Of a DNA stretch of 64,000 nt, positions 8,458-17,580 are shown one piece after another. The stretch is from assembly GCF_900111905.1 (NCBI RefSeq), contig NZ_FOKM01000004.1:417917-481916 (forward strand), read 5' to 3'. The translations under genes were made by a program, and so were the position numbers. Within the stretch, counting starts at the first letter, position 1. Each line of letters starts with the position of its first letter. The stretch comes from Rhizobium sp. NFR07. GTDB taxonomy: Bacteria > Pseudomonadota > Alphaproteobacteria > Rhizobiales > Rhizobiaceae. A model generated the notes under the pieces. The model was given only the letters and a program-made list of their open reading frames with translations. It searched no databases and was not told where the DNA came from.

Positions 8458-9159
8458 TTACGCCCTTTCGCCGGAGATTGAGACAGGGCCGAGCGGGTAC
8501 TTGACGTTGTGCTTCAAGACCCACTCCTTGTAGGAACCGCGGGCGCCGGGGAAGCCGATATACTTCCAGGCCTGCATGCCGTGGTTGCCGCCATACATCG
8601 GGTCGGCGAAATAGCCTTCCTTCGTGTTGCCGAGCAGGATGGTGAAGAAGTCACGCAGTTCCGGCTTGATCTTCATCTCGTCCTTCTGGAGCGAGGTGAG
8701 AGCCTTGTCCTGGGTCTCGGCATCCAGTTCGGCGAAGATCTTGCCGTGGGTCGCCTTGCACCATTCATCGAAGACCGGGATGGCCTGCTGGTAGATTTCC
8801 AGCGGGGTGAGCGGAGTCTGCCAGCCGCGCAACGGGCTTGCGTCCGCCTCGTGCGGGCCCTGCATGTACCAGTCGGCTGCCTTGCCGTAGTCGCCGGCGA
8901 GCTGCATGTCGATGAAGACCGGTACGCGTGCCTCGATCGCGCCGGGGCCATCGCCTTCCGACGGGATCAGTCTTGCCACGGCTGCCATGACGAAGGCCCA
9001 CTCCGTGGGCTTAAGACAGTCCGGCTTGTATTCGGTGAGTGCCACCGGTTCTGGTTTCTGCTCGGCTTTCGCGTTCGTCACGATGCCGGCGACTGCCGCA
9101 GTCGCCGCAGATGCTTTCAGGAAGCTTCTGCGGGACGGCAAGCCCGGAAGATCTCTCAT
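8458..9159 (-). CDS. Gluconate 2-dehydrogenase subunit 3 (small/gamma subunit, Tat exported)
   Basis: A 233-residue small subunit, first gene of the dehydrogenase operon. It has a clear Tat signal, SRRSFLKASAAT at about 9-20, a hydrophobic stretch and cleavage near AKA-EQ (about residue 32). The rest fits the gluconate 2-dehydrogenase subunit 3 family, for example the ARLIPSEGDGPGAIEARV segment. In known three-subunit enzymes this subunit escorts the folded flavoprotein through the Tat pathway and stabilises it. AAGGAG lies upstream of the ATG. The order small subunit, GMC subunit, cytochrome matches fructose and gluconate dehydrogenase operons. Confidence 0.9.
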   Translation of the reverse strand: MRDLPGLPSRRSFLKASAATAAVAGIVTNAKAEQKPEPVALTEYKPDCLKPTEWAFVMAAVARLIPSEGDGPGAIEARVPVFIDMQLAGDYGKAADWYMQGPHEADASPLRGWQTPLTPLEIYQQAIPVFDEWCKATHGKIFAELDAETQDKALTSLQKDEMKIKPELRDFFTILLGNTKEGYFADPMYGGNHGMQAWKYIGFPGARGSYKEWVLKHNVKYPLGPVSISGERA

Positions 9160-9601
9160 TGTTAGCTCCTTGGTGGCTGCGCAGGGGCAGCCCTTGAAAT
9201 CTGCTTGAAACCCCCAAAAATCTAGGGAGCGTCAATCTGACACCTGCGCTGTATCGCCGCGCCTCAGGGCTTTCAAGGGCGGAAAGGCTAATTTCGGTTC
9301 TATTTTGGCGGGATATTAGAATTTATTTTCCTAATATGTTGATCTAGCGCATAAATTGTATTCATATAGAGTTGTAAAATGGCGTGTTCGCCGGAAAAAT
9401 GGGCCAAATACAACCCTTGGGAGAGCGTGAATCGGGCCGAAAGATGGTTGAAACGCCTTGAATTAGGCGGAAAGGCGTCTGGGGTGCGGCGACAGTGGGA
9501 TGGCCGATTGTGGAAGAGATCTTTGATATTGCTTTGCAACCGGAGTCGTAACCGTCTAAACCGCGGTCGGCAGTGTGGCTCCCGCGCATAGGACAGTTGA
9601 C
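9160..9601. other. Divergent promoter region (442 bp)
   Basis: It separates the dehydrogenase operon (minus) from the beta-glucosidase gene (plus). It contains an AT-rich block at about 9300-9380 that probably holds promoters. A CTAGGG-type motif occurs near 9220. No ORF with credible codon use, RNA gene or strong palindrome was recognised. Confidence 0.45.
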
Positions 9602-10975
9602 ATGACCGATCCCAAGGCTTTCGCGGCACGTTTTCCCGGTGACTTCCTTTTTGGCGTTGCAACCGCCGCCTTCCAGATCGAAGGGGCGACCAAGACCGAT
9701 GGCCGCAGGCCTTCCATATGGGATGCATTCGCCAACATGCCGGGCCGTGTGCTGAACCGCGACAATGGGGATGTCGCATGCGATCACTACAATCGGCTCG
9801 AGGACGATCTCGACCTGATCAGGGAGATGGGCGTCGAGGCCTATCGCTTCTCGATCGCCTGGCCGCGCATCATTCCCGAAGGAACCGGGCGGATCAACGA
9901 GAAGGGGCTCGATTTCTACGATCGTCTCGTCGATGGCTGCAAGGCACGTGGCATCAAGACATTCGCGACGCTCTACCATTGGGACCTGCCGCTGACGCTG
10001 ATGGGCGACGGCGGCTGGACCGCGCGGTCGACGGCCTATGCGTTCCAGCGTTATGCCAAGGTGGTGATGGCGCGGCTCGGCGACCGGCTGGATGCGGTCG
10101 CGACCTTCAACGAGCCGTGGTGCTCGGTCTGGCTTTCCCATCTGTATGGCGAGCACGCGCCGGGCGAGCGCAACATGGAGGCCGCACTTGCCGCCATGCA
10201 CACGACCAATCTCGCGCACGGGCTCGCCGTCGAGGCGATCCGCCATGTAACACCGAACGTGCCGGTCGGCCTCGTGCTGAACGCCCATTCGGTCATTCCC
10301 GGCTCCGACAGCGACGAAGACAAGGCTGCAGCCGAACGTGCCTTCGATTTCCACAACGGTGCCTTCTTCGGCCCGGTGTTCAAGGGTGAATATCCGGCTT
10401 CTCTCATCGAAGCGCTTGGCGACAGGATGCCGAAGGTGGAGGAGGGGGATCTCGCGGTCATCAGCCAGAAGCTCGACTGGTGGGGTCTCAACTACTACAC
10501 GCCAATGCGTGTTCTGGACGACGCGTCGGAGAGCGCGGAATATCCGGCAACGAGGCCCGCTCCCTTCGTCGGAAAGACCGTGACGGATATCGGCTGGGAG
10601 GTCTATTCGCCGGCGATGAAGTCACTCGTCGAGGATCTCTATCGTCGCTATGAACTGCCGGATTGCTACGTCTCCGAAAACGGTGCCGCCTACAACATGA
10701 CGCCTGCCGGCGGAGAGATCGATGACCAGCCGCGGCTCGACTACTATGTCGACCATCTTTCGGTCGTCGCCGATCTCGCGGCGGACGGCTATCCGATGAA
10801 GGGCTATTTCGCCTGGAGCCTGATGGACAATTTCGAATGGGCCTGGGGCTACAGCATGCGGTTCGGGCTGGTCCATGTCGATTACGAGACCCAGGAGCGC
10901 ACGGTCAAGAAAAGCGGCAAATGGTACCGCGAACTGGCATCGCAGTTTCCCGGCGGCAATCACAAGCCGGGCTGA
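9602..10975 (+). CDS. Family GH1 beta-glucosidase
   Basis: A 457-residue cytoplasmic glycosidase (no signal peptide) of the family's usual length. The acid/base glutamate is E171 in TFNEPW and the nucleophile is E359 in YVSENG. The N-terminal FLFGVATAAFQIEG and the C-terminal NFEWAWGYSMRFGL are also family hallmarks. It cleaves aryl- or alkyl-beta-glucosides and cellobiose-like disaccharides by a retaining mechanism. ATG 9602 is preferred because AGGA lies 8 bases upstream; a GTG nine codons earlier lacks a site. It is monocistronic. Products could feed the adjacent sugar dehydrogenase, but that link is only positional. Confidence 0.95.
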   Translation: MTDPKAFAARFPGDFLFGVATAAFQIEGATKTDGRRPSIWDAFANMPGRVLNRDNGDVACDHYNRLEDDLDLIREMGVEAYRFSIAWPRIIPEGTGRINEKGLDFYDRLVDGCKARGIKTFATLYHWDLPLTLMGDGGWTARSTAYAFQRYAKVVMARLGDRLDAVATFNEPWCSVWLSHLYGEHAPGERNMEAALAAMHTTNLAHGLAVEAIRHVTPNVPVGLVLNAHSVIPGSDSDEDKAAAERAFDFHNGAFFGPVFKGEYPASLIEALGDRMPKVEEGDLAVISQKLDWWGLNYYTPMRVLDDASESAEYPATRPAPFVGKTVTDIGWEVYSPAMKSLVEDLYRRYELPDCYVSENGAAYNMTPAGGEIDDQPRLDYYVDHLSVVADLAADGYPMKGYFAWSLMDNFEWAWGYSMRFGLVHVDYETQERTVKKSGKWYRELASQFPGGNHKPG

Positions 10976-11216
10976 TCAGGAGGGAATGTGGACATGGGGC
11001 GGAAGAATTTTTCCGCATTGGCGGATAATTGAAATTCCATCCCTATGAATTGCGGCAGAGCCGGGGCATTGATCTGCCACCGAAAAGGCCGTAGGGCCTG
11101 CAGAGAAAGCCGAACGATATGCTCCGGAAAGTCACCTGTCATCGAATGTGCCGCCTGGGTGCATGATTGCGCGGCAATTTCGCCGTTGAGATGACCTGAC
11201 TAACTGTGAGTTCAAA
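10976..11216 (+). other. Leader/promoter region of the metNIQQ operon
   Basis: A 241-bp gap before metN, where a methionine-responsive signal would be expected. It holds a small hairpin (AGGCC GTAG GGCCT near 11087-11100) and an AT-rich part near 11005-11045. I looked for SAM-II and SAH riboswitch cores and did not find a convincing match. The metN ATG follows GTGAGTTCAAA, a weak ribosome site. Confidence 0.4.
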
Positions 11217-12311
11217 ATGACCATCCCCAATGCTGCGGCCAGCGTAGCCCCGTCCGCGAGTGCGCAGACCAAGCCGATGGTGTCCTTCGAAGGCGTGATC
11301 AAGCGCTTCGGCGGCACTGGCGGTCAGCCGGCATTTACCGCCCTCGATGGTATCGATTTCAGCGTCTCCCATGGCGCGATCGCCGGCATTATCGGCCGTT
11401 CAGGCGCCGGGAAATCCACTCTCATCCGCCTGGTGAACGGGCTTGAAAAGGCGACGTCCGGCAAGGTCGTGGTCGACGGCATCGAAGTCGGCGGACTGTC
11501 CGAGACCGGGCTCAGGGACCTGCGCCGCCAGATCGGCATGATCTTCCAGCACTTCAACCTCCTGACCTCGCGCACCGCCTTCGACAACGTTGCACTGCCG
11601 CTCGAAATCGCCGGCGTCGACAGCCAGTCGATCAAGGCCAAGGTCGGGCCGCTGCTCGATCTCGTCGGTCTTGGCGACAAGGCGAATCGTTATCCGTCCG
11701 AGCTTTCCGGCGGTCAGAAACAGCGCGTCGGCATTGCCCGCGCTTTGGCGACCGATCCCAAGCTCCTGCTCTCCGACGAAGCGACATCGGCGCTCGATCC
11801 GGAAACCACGCAGTCGATCCTCGAACTCCTGAAGCGCATCAATGCCGAACTCGGCCTGACCGTGCTTCTCATCACCCACGAGATGGAAGTGGTGAAGACG
11901 ATTGCGACCGACGTCGCGGTCATCGACAAGGGCCGTATCGTCGAGGCCGGCAGCACGTTCGACGTCTATGCAAACCCGGCGCATGAGACGACGCGCACGC
12001 TGCTCGCCTCCGCGCTCGCGCTTCCCGAATGGCTGCGGAGCGGCATCAAGCGCTCGCCATCCGCTGGCGACCGCGCGCTGGTGCGTCTCGTCTTCTTCGG
12101 CGAGACCGCCTTCCAGCCGCTGACCGGCCGGCTCGTCGCCGAACTCGGCGCTGACGTCAACATCCTGGCCGGCGGCATCGAGGAGATCGGCGGCAAGCCG
12201 TTCGGTTCGCTCGTCGTGTCCTATTCCGCCGATCCCGCCGTCATCGCGCGGGCGGAGAAATTCTATGCCGAAACCGGCCTGAAGACGGAGGTGCTCGGCT
12301 ATGTCGCCTGA
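11217..12311 (+). CDS. metN: Methionine ABC transporter ATP-binding protein MetN
   Basis: A 364-residue ATPase that energises methionine import. It shows Walker [10 protein letters not shown] (60-68), the ABC signature [15 protein letters not shown] (about 163-177), Walker B LLLSDEAT and the H-loop ITHEME. After the nucleotide domain there is a C-terminal NIL (ACT-like) domain from about 285, which in E. coli MetN binds methionine and inhibits transport. Its last codons overlap metI by 11 bp, which indicates translational coupling. The N-terminal 20 residues (Ala/Ser-rich) are an extension not needed for the fold. Confidence 0.95.
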   Translation: MTIPNAAASVAPSASAQTKPMVSFEGVIKRFGGTGGQPAFTALDGIDFSVSHGAIAGIIGRSGAGKSTLIRLVNGLEKATSGKVVVDGIEVGGLSETGLRDLRRQIGMIFQHFNLLTSRTAFDNVALPLEIAGVDSQSIKAKVGPLLDLVGLGDKANRYPSELSGGQKQRVGIARALATDPKLLLSDEATSALDPETTQSILELLKRINAELGLTVLLITHEMEVVKTIATDVAVIDKGRIVEAGSTFDVYANPAHETTRTLLASALALPEWLRSGIKRSPSAGDRALVRLVFFGETAFQPLTGRLVAELGADVNILAGGIEEIGGKPFGSLVVSYSADPAVIARAEKFYAETGLKTEVLGYVA

Positions 12312-12969
12312 TATGCTCTTTAACCTGCTCCTGAAGGCTCTGCTTCAGACGCTGCACATGGTAGCGGTTGCCGGCATCATCGGCTCGCTGATCGGCCTGC
12401 CGATCGGCATCTTCCTTGCCACCAGCGGCAAGGGCGAGCTGTTCCCGGCCCCGACCGTCAACCGCATTCTCGGCCTTGTCGTCAACGCGGCGCGTTCGAC
12501 GCCATTCATCATCCTGGTCGTGGCGATCATTCCGTTCACCCGGCTTATCACCGGCACTTCGATCGGCACCAGCGCCGCCATCGTGCCGCTGACGATCGCG
12601 ACCATTCCCTTCTTCGCCCGTCTCGTCGAAGCCGCGATCCGGGAGATCGACAAGGGCCTGATCGAGGCGGCGCGCGCCATGGGGGCAACGCCGACCCAGA
12701 TCGTCTTCAAGGTTTTGCTGGCTGAAGCCCGTCCGTCGCTGATGGCGGCGCTGACGATGACCATGGTCAGCCTGATCGGCTATTCGGCGATGGTGGGTGC
12801 CGTCGGCGGCGGTGGTCTCGGCGACCTCGGCATTCGCTACGGCTACCAGCGCTTCATGCCGGAAATGATGCTTGCCGTGGTCGTGGTGCTGATCGTGCTG
12901 GTGCAGCTCGTGCAGAGCGCCGGCGACGCACTCGCCCGCCGCTTCGACAAACGCAATCGCAAGAACTGA
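12301..12969 (+). CDS. metI: Methionine ABC transporter permease MetI
   Basis: A 222-residue membrane protein with five predicted helices. The EAA loop, [19 protein letters not shown], contacts the ATPase. Other MetI features are the [20 protein letters not shown] helix and the segment [18 protein letters not shown]. Two MetI and two MetN subunits form the D- and L-methionine importer in the cytoplasmic membrane. The ATG at 12301 overlaps the end of metN by 11 bp. A second ATG at 12313 is possible but would shorten the first helix flank by only four residues. Confidence 0.95.
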   Translation: MSPDMLFNLLLKALLQTLHMVAVAGIIGSLIGLPIGIFLATSGKGELFPAPTVNRILGLVVNAARSTPFIILVVAIIPFTRLITGTSIGTSAAIVPLTIATIPFFARLVEAAIREIDKGLIEAARAMGATPTQIVFKVLLAEARPSLMAALTMTMVSLIGYSAMVGAVGGGGLGDLGIRYGYQRFMPEMMLAVVVVLIVLVQLVQSAGDALARRFDKRNRKN

Positions 12970-12989
12970 TTTTCTAGAGGGGTAAGACC

Positions 12990-13769
12990 ATGAAGAAACT
13001 GATCATCGCGGCGACGCTCGCCGCCCTGTTTTCCACCGGCGCGGCTCTGGCCGAAACGAAGAAGGTCGGCGTCACGCCCGGCCCGCATGCCCAGATCGTC
13101 GAGAAGGTCAAGGAAGTCGCGGCCAAGAAGGGTCTCGAGCTCGATGTCGTCGAGTTCTCCGACTATGTCGTGCCGAACCAGGCGCTGGCCGATGGCGATA
13201 TCGACATCAACTCCTTCCAGCACCAGCCCTATCTCGACAACCAGGTGAAGGAACGCGGCCTTGATCTGGTCAGCGTGGCGCAGTCGGTGAACTTCCCGAT
13301 GGCCGGCTATTCCAAGAAGATCAAGGCGCTTTCCGAACTGAAGGATGGCGCTTCGGTGGCCATCCCGAACGACCCGAGCAACGGCGCCCGTGCGCTCCTG
13401 CTGCTGGCCGACCAGAAGCTGATCACGCTGAAGGACGGCATCGGCGTCAAGGCTTCGGTCGCCGACATCGTCGAGAACCCGAAGAACCTCAATATCGTCG
13501 AGCTCGACGCCGCGCAGCTGCCGCGCTCGCTCGATGATGTCGATCTCGCCGCGATCACCACCAACTACGCGCTTGCCGCCGGTCTCAACCCCAAGTCGGA
13601 CGGCATCTTCCAGGAAAGCACCAAGGCGCCTTACGTCGGCGTCATCGCCGTGCGCGCCAAGGACAAGGATGCCGACTGGGTCAAGACCTTCGTCGAAAGC
13701 TATCACAGCCCCGAAGTCTCGGCCTACATCGAGGAAACCTTCAAGGGTGCGATCACGCCGACCTGGTAA
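12990..13769 (+). CDS. metQ: Methionine-binding protein MetQ (first copy)
   Basis: A 259-residue NlpA/MetQ-family periplasmic binding protein. The signal peptide MKKLIIAATLAALFSTGAALA ends at ALA-ET with no cysteine, so unlike E. coli MetQ it should be a soluble periplasmic protein rather than a lipoprotein. Characteristic segments are VGVTPGPHAQI, DINSFQHQPYLDNQ, SVAIPNDPSNGARALLLL and ELDAAQLPRSLDDVD. A GAGGGG site precedes the ATG. It is followed by a near-duplicate gene, and a 12-bp hairpin lies between them. Confidence 0.93.
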   Translation: MKKLIIAATLAALFSTGAALAETKKVGVTPGPHAQIVEKVKEVAAKKGLELDVVEFSDYVVPNQALADGDIDINSFQHQPYLDNQVKERGLDLVSVAQSVNFPMAGYSKKIKALSELKDGASVAIPNDPSNGARALLLLADQKLITLKDGIGVKASVADIVENPKNLNIVELDAAQLPRSLDDVDLAAITTNYALAAGLNPKSDGIFQESTKAPYVGVIAVRAKDKDADWVKTFVESYHSPEVSAYIEETFKGAITPTW

Positions 13770-13781
13770 GCCCCGCCATTT

Positions 13782-13819
13782 CCGTCGCCGGCCAACGCAG
13801 ATCACAAGGCCGGCGACGG
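13782..13819 (+). other. Intercistronic hairpin between the two metQ genes
   Basis: CCGTCGCCGGCC (13782-13793) pairs perfectly with GGCCGGCGACGG (13808-13819) across a 14-base loop. No T-run follows, so complete termination is unlikely. It could set the ratio of the two binding proteins by partial termination or mRNA protection; this is inference. Confidence 0.5.
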
Positions 13820-13853
13820 CAACCAACCCATAAAAAACCGTGAGGAAACACCC

Positions 13854-14630
13854 ATGAAGAGACTTCTTATCGCTGCCGCCGTAGCACTTGCCGCTGCCGG
13901 TTCCGCTCTCGCGGAAGACATCAAGATCGGCGTCACGCCGGGCGAACATGCCCAGATCATGGAAAAGGTCGCCGAGATCGCCAAGACCAAGGGCCTCAAC
14001 ATCGAGATCCTCGAATTTTCCGACTATGTCGTGCCGAACCAGGCGCTGAATGACGGCGACATCCAGGCCAACTCGTTCCAGCACCAGCCCTATCTCGACA
14101 ACCAGATCGCCGACCGCAAGTTCGACCTGGTCAGCGTAGCTAAGACGATCACCACCCCGATGGGCGTCTATTCCAAGAAGGTGAAGAGCCTCGACGAACT
14201 GAAGGACGGCGCTTCGGTCGCCATCCCGAACGATCCGACCAATGGCGGCCGCGCGCTGCTCGTTCTCGCCTCCAAGGGCCTGATCAAGTTCAAGGACGAC
14301 ACGAACCTGAAGGTCACGCCGGCCGATATCATCGAGAACCCGAAGAACATCGAATTCTCGGAACTCGACGCCGCCCAGCTGCCGCGCTCGCTGGATGACG
14401 TCAATGCCGCCGTCATCAACACCAACTACGCAATGGAAGCCGGTCTGCATCCGAAGACCGACGCGATCGCTATCGAAGGCGAGAAGTCGCCCTATGCCAA
14501 CGTCATTGCCGTGCGCACCGCCGACAAGGACCAGCCTTGGGTGAAGACGCTGGTGGAATCCTACAACAACGACACCATCCGCGACTTCATCAACACGGAA
14601 TTCAAGGGCGCCCTGATCCCGTCCTGGTAA
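13854..14630 (+). CDS. metQ: Methionine-binding protein MetQ (second copy)
   Basis: A 258-residue paralogue of the preceding protein. It shares most family blocks (IKIGVTPGEHAQIMEK, NSFQHQPYLDNQ, SVAIPNDPTNGGRALLVL, ELDAAQLPRSLDDVN). Signal peptide cleavage falls at ALA-ED, again without a lipobox cysteine. Keeping two adjacent but diverged receptors for one MetNI pump suggests different ligands, such as D- and L-methionine, methionine sulfoxide or N-formylmethionine. The ligands are not readable from sequence. A GAGGAAA site lies upstream of the ATG and a strong terminator follows the stop. Confidence 0.92.
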   Translation: MKRLLIAAAVALAAAGSALAEDIKIGVTPGEHAQIMEKVAEIAKTKGLNIEILEFSDYVVPNQALNDGDIQANSFQHQPYLDNQIADRKFDLVSVAKTITTPMGVYSKKVKSLDELKDGASVAIPNDPTNGGRALLVLASKGLIKFKDDTNLKVTPADIIENPKNIEFSELDAAQLPRSLDDVNAAVINTNYAMEAGLHPKTDAIAIEGEKSPYANVIAVRTADKDQPWVKTLVESYNNDTIRDFINTEFKGALIPSW

Positions 14631-14658
14631 GATCGGGTTAGCTATCGCTTTTACTGCA

Positions 14659-14686
14659 AACGCCGCGTGTCTCACGCGGCGTTTTT
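14659..14686 (+). terminator. Rho-independent terminator of the metNIQQ operon
   Basis: An 11-bp perfect stem, AACGCCGCGTG (14659-14669) with CACGCGGCGTT (14673-14683), has a TCT loop and is followed by T residues. It lies 28 bp after the second metQ stop. Confidence 0.9.
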
Positions 14687-14774
14687 CATTTCAGTTATCG
14701 CTTACGTTTTGCGCGCCGCTTAACCCTATCTGAAGGAATACCCGCCATAGCTGTGATGATTGGTGAGGTATTTG

Positions 14775-16964
14775 ATGGGGCTGCTATCCTCAGGTCTGAG
14801 ACGCCCTGTAAGGGTAGGGCGACGGTCTGCCGTGACCCTGATGCTCGGCCTCTTTGCCGTGGTCGTCGTGCTCGTCACGATCTTCATTTTGACGGCGCTC
14901 AACCGCATCGCCGAACAGACCAATAATCTCGACGAGGGGCGTTCCCGCGCAACGACAGCCGGTGCCGTGCGCACCTTCCAGGACCAGCTGCACGCGACAC
15001 TCAACGACTATGCCGCCTGGGACGATGCGGCCGCCTTCGTCTATGCCTCGGATGGGCGTGACTGGATCGTCAGCAATTTCGGCGACATGACCGCCAATAG
15101 CGACCTGTTCGACGTCGCCATCCTTCTCGATACCGATCGCAATGTGCTGATGGCGTATCAGGACGGCAAACCCGTCGCCTGGGTGCCGACCGAATATTTC
15201 GACAGCTCCCTCTGGACGCTGTTCGACCAGGTCCGCTCTTCTAGCGCCGACGAAGTGCCGGAAGCGGTGGGCTTTACCGATACCAGGGATGGGGTTGCTG
15301 CGACCGGCGTGGCGCTGGTGCGCGAGAAGTCCGGCGCCATCGGCCAGCCGCCGGCAAAACGGCGCTATCTCATATTCGCCCGGCATCTCGACCAACAGAA
15401 GATCGCCCAGCTTGCGGAGACCTATGTGGTCGACGGACTGCATTTCCTCGGCGAGGGGGAGACGCTTTCCAATCCGGTGCAGATCCGCAACGTGCATGGC
15501 CGGCCGCTCGCCAAGATCGGCTGGACCCCGCGGCTTCCGGGTGATGCCAGTTATCTGGCAGTTCGCCCGCTTGTCTATTGCGCGCTCGTCATGGTCGGTC
15601 TGTTCTTCCTGCTGCTCTTTGTCAGCGGTACGAAGACACTGAACCGGCTGAAAGCGGATGAGGCGGCGGCACGCCATCTTGCCATGACCGACCGCCTGAG
15701 CGGACTTTTGAACCGCACCGGCCTTTTCCTCGCGCTGGACGGTCTTGTCGAGGAGGCCGCGCAGCAGGCGCAAAGCGTCGTGCTGCTCTATCTCGATCTG
15801 GATGGCTTCAAGGAAGTCAACGACGCCTATGGGCATGGCACCGGCGATACGCTGATCCGCAGCGTGGCGGCGGGGCTGAAGATGCTGGTCGGCGACAGCG
15901 CCGCGCTGGCGCGCGTGGGCGGCGACGAATTCGCCATCGTTCTGCGGTCCGACGATCCGGCGCCGCTTGCGGTGATGTTCTGCGACCGCATTCTCGGCTT
16001 CTTCGACGAGCCCTTTGTGATCGGCGAGCGGGTGGCCAAGATCGGCGCCAGCATCGGCGTCGCCATTTCCCAGCGTGGCACCGTCTGCGGCGGCGAACTG
16101 GTGCGCCGCGCCGACATGGCGATGTACCGCGCCAAAGAGGGCGGCCGCTCGCGCTTCGAAGCCTACACGCCTGACATGGATGCCGAGCGCGAGGAGCGCA
16201 ACCGCCTCGAAGTCGACCTGAAGATCGCCATCGAACGGCGCGAGCTTACCGTCGTCTACCAGCCAGTCGTTTCTTCGGAAGACGGCAGCCTGATCGGTGT
16301 CGAGGCGCTGGTGCGGTGGCATCGCAAGGGCTATGGCCAGGTCTCTCCGGATAAGTTCATCCCGATCGCGGAATCCACCGGCCTCATCGACCAGCTCGGC
16401 CTCTTCGTGCTGCACAAGGCCTGCGAGACGATCCAGCGTTGGCCGCAGCTCAAGCTCGCCGTCAACATCTCGCCAGGGCAGTTCCGCGATCCGGCCTTTC
16501 CGCAGCATGTCGCCTCGGTGTTCCGCAAGACCCAGACGGATACGTCACGCGTCACGCTGGAGATGACCGAAGGCTATTTCATCCAGCATCCCGACCGGGC
16601 AAAAACCTCCATCCGGGCGCTGCGGCGGCTCGGCGTTGCCATCGCGCTCGACGATTTCGGCGCGGGCTTTTCCAGCGTCGGTTATCTACGCCAGTTCGGC
16701 TTTGACCGGATGAAGATCGACAAGTCGCTGGTGGATGCGCTCAGCCATGGTCCGCGCGCAGTCGACATGCTGCAGGCGACGGTGGCGCTCGCCCGCTCGC
16801 TCGACATTCCGGTCACGGCGGAGGGGGTGGAGACGGACGCCCAGGCGATCCAGCTTCGGCTCGCCGGCTGCGACGAGCTTCAGGGCTATCTCTTCGGTCG
16901 GCCGATGCCGGCGGAGGATATTGACGGGCTTTATGGCCAGCGTGGGACCGAAGCGACGGCGTGA
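14775..16964 (+). CDS. Membrane CHASE4-GGDEF-EAL protein (c-di-GMP turnover)
   Basis: A 729-residue sensor enzyme. It has one N-terminal helix (about 20-43), a periplasmic CHASE4-type sensor (about 45-265, containing LHATLNDYAAWDDAAAFV) and a second helix near 268-290. A GGDEF domain follows with an intact RVGGDEF motif (about 380-386), then an EAL domain with GVEALVRW (about 508). EAL catalytic motifs such as ALDDFGAGFSS and AEGVET are present, so both synthesis and hydrolysis of c-di-GMP look possible. ATG 14775 is chosen because GGTGAGG lies 6 bases upstream; earlier TTG and GTG codons are less likely. It is monocistronic. Confidence 0.92.
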   Translation: MGLLSSGLRRPVRVGRRSAVTLMLGLFAVVVVLVTIFILTALNRIAEQTNNLDEGRSRATTAGAVRTFQDQLHATLNDYAAWDDAAAFVYASDGRDWIVSNFGDMTANSDLFDVAILLDTDRNVLMAYQDGKPVAWVPTEYFDSSLWTLFDQVRSSSADEVPEAVGFTDTRDGVAATGVALVREKSGAIGQPPAKRRYLIFARHLDQQKIAQLAETYVVDGLHFLGEGETLSNPVQIRNVHGRPLAKIGWTPRLPGDASYLAVRPLVYCALVMVGLFFLLLFVSGTKTLNRLKADEAAARHLAMTDRLSGLLNRTGLFLALDGLVEEAAQQAQSVVLLYLDLDGFKEVNDAYGHGTGDTLIRSVAAGLKMLVGDSAALARVGGDEFAIVLRSDDPAPLAVMFCDRILGFFDEPFVIGERVAKIGASIGVAISQRGTVCGGELVRRADMAMYRAKEGGRSRFEAYTPDMDAEREERNRLEVDLKIAIERRELTVVYQPVVSSEDGSLIGVEALVRWHRKGYGQVSPDKFIPIAESTGLIDQLGLFVLHKACETIQRWPQLKLAVNISPGQFRDPAFPQHVASVFRKTQTDTSRVTLEMTEGYFIQHPDRAKTSIRALRRLGVAIALDDFGAGFSSVGYLRQFGFDRMKIDKSLVDALSHGPRAVDMLQATVALARSLDIPVTAEGVETDAQAIQLRLAGCDELQGYLFGRPMPAEDIDGLYGQRGTEATA

Positions 16965-17061
16965 GCGGGGAATAATTTGCGATGGCCGTCATGCGCGACT
17001 GCGCTAGCTTTGTCTTGCCGGCATCTCGTCGATAAAGTCCGTCTCCAGCGACCGCAGGATC

Positions 17062-17559
17062 ATGATTTTCACATATGACATAATGATGCTGCCCTTCGCG
17101 CTGGTTCTTACCATCGCCTTGGAGGTGAGTGGTGTTCTGAAACCCGACGCTCCGGTAAGCGTGGAAACAGCTTCCATTTCCTTGCAGGCCGAGGCACTTG
17201 CTTCAACAGCCAGTCAGAGCGCGGGTGTTGTCGTTCGGGGGGCGGACGCGCGAATGATCGACCGTTTGCGTTTCGAACGTTCGGATCTCAAGGACAAGGC
17301 GGTTTCCGACCTCGTCCGCAAGGACAGCGTATTGATCAACCGGCAGGCTGCGGACCAGTTGAAGCTTCGACGGGGTGAGCTTGTCACGATTGTCCTTCCA
17401 GCCGCTACCCTGACGCCGATGGGGCTTACGCCCAAAAGCAAGAGTTATCGCGTGGCGGCAGTGGTCGCACAGAGCGATGCCGACACGATCGCTCCCGTTA
17501 TCTATCTGGACGGATCTGAGGCAAGAGACTTTATCGGTGTCGATCAGCGGAAACCCTGA
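17062..17559 (+). CDS. Orphan LolC/LolE-like periplasmic domain protein
   Basis: A 165-residue protein with one N-terminal hydrophobic segment (about 8-22). The rest resembles part of the periplasmic (MacB_PCD) domain of the lipoprotein-release permeases LolC/LolE. Matching blocks are GVVVRGADARMIDRL, VLINRQAADQLKLRRGELVTI and LTPMGLTPKSKSYRVAAVV. It lacks the four-helix permease architecture, and no LolD ATPase is nearby. It may be a decoy, an independent envelope protein, or a remnant of a permease gene. The intact 165-codon frame with a plausible signal anchor argues against recent decay. The similarity is from memory of the family and needs a profile search. Confidence 0.6.
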   Translation: MIFTYDIMMLPFALVLTIALEVSGVLKPDAPVSVETASISLQAEALASTASQSAGVVVRGADARMIDRLRFERSDLKDKAVSDLVRKDSVLINRQAADQLKLRRGELVTIVLPAATLTPMGLTPKSKSYRVAAVVAQSDADTIAPVIYLDGSEARDFIGVDQRKP

Positions 17560-17580
17560 ACGCTGCTGCCATCCCTCCAC

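Noticed and set aside
6674..8533. 619-residue plus-strand frame over the GMC gene
   Set aside because: Antisense shadow of the GMC dehydrogenase, which has a clear FAD motif and operon context.
10976..11216. SAM-II or SAH riboswitch before metN
   Set aside because: I could not find the conserved cores by eye; only one small hairpin is present. An Infernal search would be decisive.
12843..14675. 610-residue minus-strand frame over metI and metQ
   Set aside because: Both metQ genes are strongly supported on the plus strand; the antisense frame shows two tandem copies only because the genes are duplicated.
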